From contig CANNFD010000002.1 in NCBI GenBank assembly GCA_947503885.1, forward strand, positions 124,001 through 188,000: a stretch of 64,000 nt of DNA. Reading direction: 5' to 3'. How positions within the stretch are numbered: the first letter of the stretch is position 1; each line of letters opens with the position of its first letter. Made by a program: the position numbers and the translations under genes. This DNA comes from an uncultured Olleya sp. GTDB lineage: Bacteria; Bacteroidota; Bacteroidia; Flavobacteriales; Flavobacteriaceae. Shown here in pieces: positions 61,721-64,000 of this stretch. Below the pieces are notes generated by a model, which saw only the letters and a list, made by a program, of their open reading frames with translations, searched no databases and was not told the DNA's origin.

Positions 61721-63679
61721 ATGAAAACTATAATCGCTATAATTTTTACAATAAGTTTTACATCCTTAAGTTTTGGACAAGATACTGCTATTGACTCCAC
61801 AAGACGTACAGCAACCATCCAGCATAAAATAGTTGGAAAACAAGTACAATTCTCGCCAAATGCACCTACATTAAATCAAATTGCAGGCGCACCAAAAGCT
61901 TTTTACACTAATTACTGGGAGTTTGGAGACGGGACTTATAGCAAAGAAAACAACCCAACAAAAACCTATAAAAAAACTGGAGAATACGAGGTCAGACTCT
62001 GGGCAACCAATAATTACGACACAGGAAAACCTCCAACTACACGACCAAAAAAAATTAGAATTGATAATGCAGACAACACCCATCAAGATCAGGCGTCCAT
62101 GGACAATGCTATCGACTTACAACGTAACCGAGAGCCAATGCCTGAAGAAGAAATAGTCGTAATTTTTAAATACAAAAACACTAAAGATTACACTACTAAC
62201 GGTAAACTATTTTTATTTTACAACGAAACCAAATATAGCGATGCTAATTTTAAAATAACAGACACAAGAACCCACAACGGTGAGACGCCAATAGAAAACG
62301 ACAATCTAGTTTACACCTCAAAACCAGAAAACAAAGCTTATTACGCTTCCGCGGAAACTAAAAGCTTACGTACCTATATTACACCACAAGACTCTACAGA
62401 AAAACAAAACTTACCACTGACACTTGCAGATGCCAAAGCAAACTATAAAAATTCAAGTCAGCTAAGCTTTAGCAACATGCAACCCAATGAAGAGCGCAAT
62501 GTATTTTACACCTTAAAAACAACACCAGAAATGCTTAAGGATACAAGCGCGATAATAAGTGTAAGGGGCGTATATATTCCGGATGATAATTATGACAACC
62601 ATAACGTAAAAGATATGGAAATGGAGATTGTAACCTCCCATGACCCAAATAAAATGTCCTCAAACGCAACGTATTTAAATTATAGATTAGTCCGTTTTAA
62701 AAAACCAAAATTTAAAATTAGATTTCAAAACAATGGAGAAGGTCCAGCTAACACCATAAGACTAGAAACTGACATACCTGATATGTTTGATAAAACATCA
62801 ATTAAGGTTTTGGACATGTATCCAAAAGTAAAAATTTGTCCAAAATACGAAGTAGAATACAGTTGTTTGGATACTACCTACACTAAAAAACAAGCCATAT
62901 TTACTTTTAAAAACATCTATCTTCCAGGTAGCGAGCAAAAAAATGTTAAGGAATATGACTCAACTAAAGGGTTTGTGAAATATCAGATTAAGTTTGGAAA
63001 AGATTTTCATAAGCAAAAAACCAAATCTAGAACTGCCATTATTTTTGACAAAAACGATCCGATAATCACCAACTACTCTACCACGCGGTTTTTACCAGGG
63101 ATATCCATTGGTGCAAAAGCGGGATATAATATGTTTACAGATTTAGACAACTCAAAAAGTTATTTTGTTGGCGCAACGGTTTCTCCTTACAAATCCTACA
63201 AATGGTACTGGCAGGTAGAGCTTTTAAACAGCTTACATAACTACGATGGACAATCCAATTTTACCAATACGTTTATACCAGAGACAGCAACAGGTTTTGC
63301 GTATTGGGAACGCAAAACAACTAACACAACTTTTGAAAACATTGATTGGGAAATACCTGTTCTTGCTAGGTACAATGTTAATAATTACATTGGTTTAGGA
63401 GCCGGACTACAGGGTATGTTTTCTATTAGTGAGAAAAACGAAACTACAACTACCAGAGCCTATTATGAAGATCAAGAAGGCACTTTAGCAGTACCAAACA
63501 TAGAGCCTACAACCACAACTAGTTCTGAAAAAAATAGCTTCACAAATTTTAGAACGGGATTCTTAGTGGAAGCTACAGCTGGTTTTGCTAGAATTGGACC
63601 AAGTATTGGGGCGCGTTATGTTTTCAATTTTAAAGAAAACTACAACTACATGCAGTTTTATGCCATTTGGAAATTTTAA
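61721..63679 (+). CDS. Exported PKD-domain protein with a C-terminal outer-membrane-like barrel
   Basis: A 652-residue protein with a signal peptide (cleaved near LSFGQ). A PKD domain is seen at about 45-115 (YWEFGDGTYSKENNPTKTY, then GEYEVRLWATN). Residues about 140-430 form further beta-sandwich-like domains, including DPNKM and FKIRFQNNGEGPANTIRLE, which resemble conserved repeat domains of large surface adhesins. Residues about 455-652 look like a small outer-membrane barrel ending in FYAIWKF. It starts 8 bases before the TPR-like gene in the next entry, indicating an operon. Function is unknown. Confidence 0.6.
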   Translation: MKTIIAIIFTISFTSLSFGQDTAIDSTRRTATIQHKIVGKQVQFSPNAPTLNQIAGAPKAFYTNYWEFGDGTYSKENNPTKTYKKTGEYEVRLWATNNYDTGKPPTTRPKKIRIDNADNTHQDQASMDNAIDLQRNREPMPEEEIVVIFKYKNTKDYTTNGKLFLFYNETKYSDANFKITDTRTHNGETPIENDNLVYTSKPENKAYYASAETKSLRTYITPQDSTEKQNLPLTLADAKANYKNSSQLSFSNMQPNEERNVFYTLKTTPEMLKDTSAIISVRGVYIPDDNYDNHNVKDMEMEIVTSHDPNKMSSNATYLNYRLVRFKKPKFKIRFQNNGEGPANTIRLETDIPDMFDKTSIKVLDMYPKVKICPKYEVEYSCLDTTYTKKQAIFTFKNIYLPGSEQKNVKEYDSTKGFVKYQIKFGKDFHKQKTKSRTAIIFDKNDPIITNYSTTRFLPGISIGAKAGYNMFTDLDNSKSYFVGATVSPYKSYKWYWQVELLNSLHNYDGQSNFTNTFIPETATGFAYWERKTTNTTFENIDWEIPVLARYNVNNYIGLGAGLQGMFSISEKNETTTTRAYYEDQEGTLAVPNIEPTTTTSSEKNSFTNFRTGFLVEATAGFARIGPSIGARYVFNFKENYNYMQFYAIWKF

Positions 63680-63687
63680 ATTTTTAG

Positions 63688-64000
63688 ATGAAATATAGCC
63701 TTATCATATTCTTTTTTTTTGTCTTCGGAAACTGTTTTTCGCAAGACTTAGAAGAGGCTATTTATGTTGCAACGGAAACATTTAATGCAGATAGAAATCC
63801 AAAAACTTATTCCGTTTTATTAAAAAACGAAGCTAGTTTTAAATCAAAATTAAGTACAAAAGACGACTATTTTGCTTACCTATTTTTACTAGTAAACAAA
63901 GCCAATTATTTAGAAAAAACTAATCAGCAAACAAAAGCAATTGCTACTTACGAGACTGCTTTAAACCTTTATAACAAACAAAAACTTGACAAAACATTTG
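63688..64000 (+). CDS. Exported TPR-like protein, N-terminal part (cut by window edge)
   Basis: The first 104 residues are visible. A signal peptide (MKYSLIIFFFFVFGNCFSQ) is followed by helical repeats: an AYLFLLVNKANYLEKTNQQT stretch and the TPR-type helix pair KAIATYETALNLYNKQK. The 8-base gap to the PKD-barrel gene indicates co-transcription. In Bacteroidota similar starts occur in long exported TPR proteins, some with a C-terminal CHAT peptidase domain; the remaining part of this gene is outside the window, so this cannot be checked. Confidence 0.6.
   Translation, partial: MKYSLIIFFFFVFGNCFSQDLEEAIYVATETFNADRNPKTYSVLLKNEASFKSKLSTKDDYFAYLFLLVNKANYLEKTNQQTKAIATYETALNLYNKQKLDKTF

Overview
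The window is an AT-rich stretch of a chromosome from a member of the Flavobacteriaceae (Bacteroidota), probably marine; no closer identification is attempted. The evidence is a SusC/SusD/SusE operon, a secreted amylase with a type IX secretion (T9SS) C-terminal signal, promoter elements of the Bacteroidota form TTG-N19-TAnnTTTG, a flavobacterial rplM with a GTG start, a DUF6705 lipoprotein pair, and typical tsf, rpoN and asnS proteins. No phage, insertion sequence, integrase or CRISPR array was seen.

Region 1 (1-16.3 kb) is housekeeping and accessory. It holds the start of an S4-domain pseudouridine synthase, an isoprenoid block (UbiA-type prenyltransferase, mevalonate kinase, diphosphomevalonate decarboxylase), a divergent TetR regulator, a DUF1697/HI0933-flavoprotein/GDPD operon, a propeller-like lipoprotein and a DUF2254 membrane protein. 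Next come a very large protein joining an acid-phosphatase-like domain, a kinase-like core and an Omp85 barrel, then an HD-phosphohydrolase fused to a Pycsar-effector-like membrane domain, and a GAF-related protein.

Region 2 (16.4-38.9 kb) is a complete starch/maltodextrin utilisation locus. A minus-strand operon (MFS sugar transporter, beta-phosphoglucomutase, GH65 phosphorylase, GH13, GH31, GH13, GH13) faces away from a plus-strand susC-susD-susE operon and a T9SS-secreted GH13 amylase. A LacI-family regulator sits between them, and a perfect 16-bp LacI-type palindrome lies upstream of susC. The inferred flow is: surface amylase cuts starch, SusCDE bind and import oligosaccharides, periplasmic GH13/GH31 enzymes trim them, the MFS carrier brings maltose into the cytoplasm, and GH65 plus beta-phosphoglucomutase convert it to glucose and glucose-6-phosphate.

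Region 3 (39-56.6 kb) carries translation and core genes: rplM-rpsI, rpsB, tsf, pyrH, frr, asnS, rpoN and tRNA-Ser(GGA). Between them are a tandem DUF6705 lipoprotein pair (second copy frameshifted twice), a TlpA-like thioredoxin protein, an outer-membrane barrel, an MMPL/RND transporter, a PAP2-like membrane protein, a PorT-like barrel and an ExbB/ExbD operon.

Region 4 (56.6-64 kb) has type I asparaginase, TatD nuclease, an ECF sigma factor with a TPR-containing anti-sigma-like protein, and a plus-strand series of exported proteins: a small unknown, a lipoprotein, a PKD-plus-barrel protein and the start of a TPR-like protein cut by the window edge. The strongest candidates for unusual biology are the phosphatase/kinase-like/Omp85 protein, the HD-Pycsar fusion, and the ECF-associated envelope cluster.
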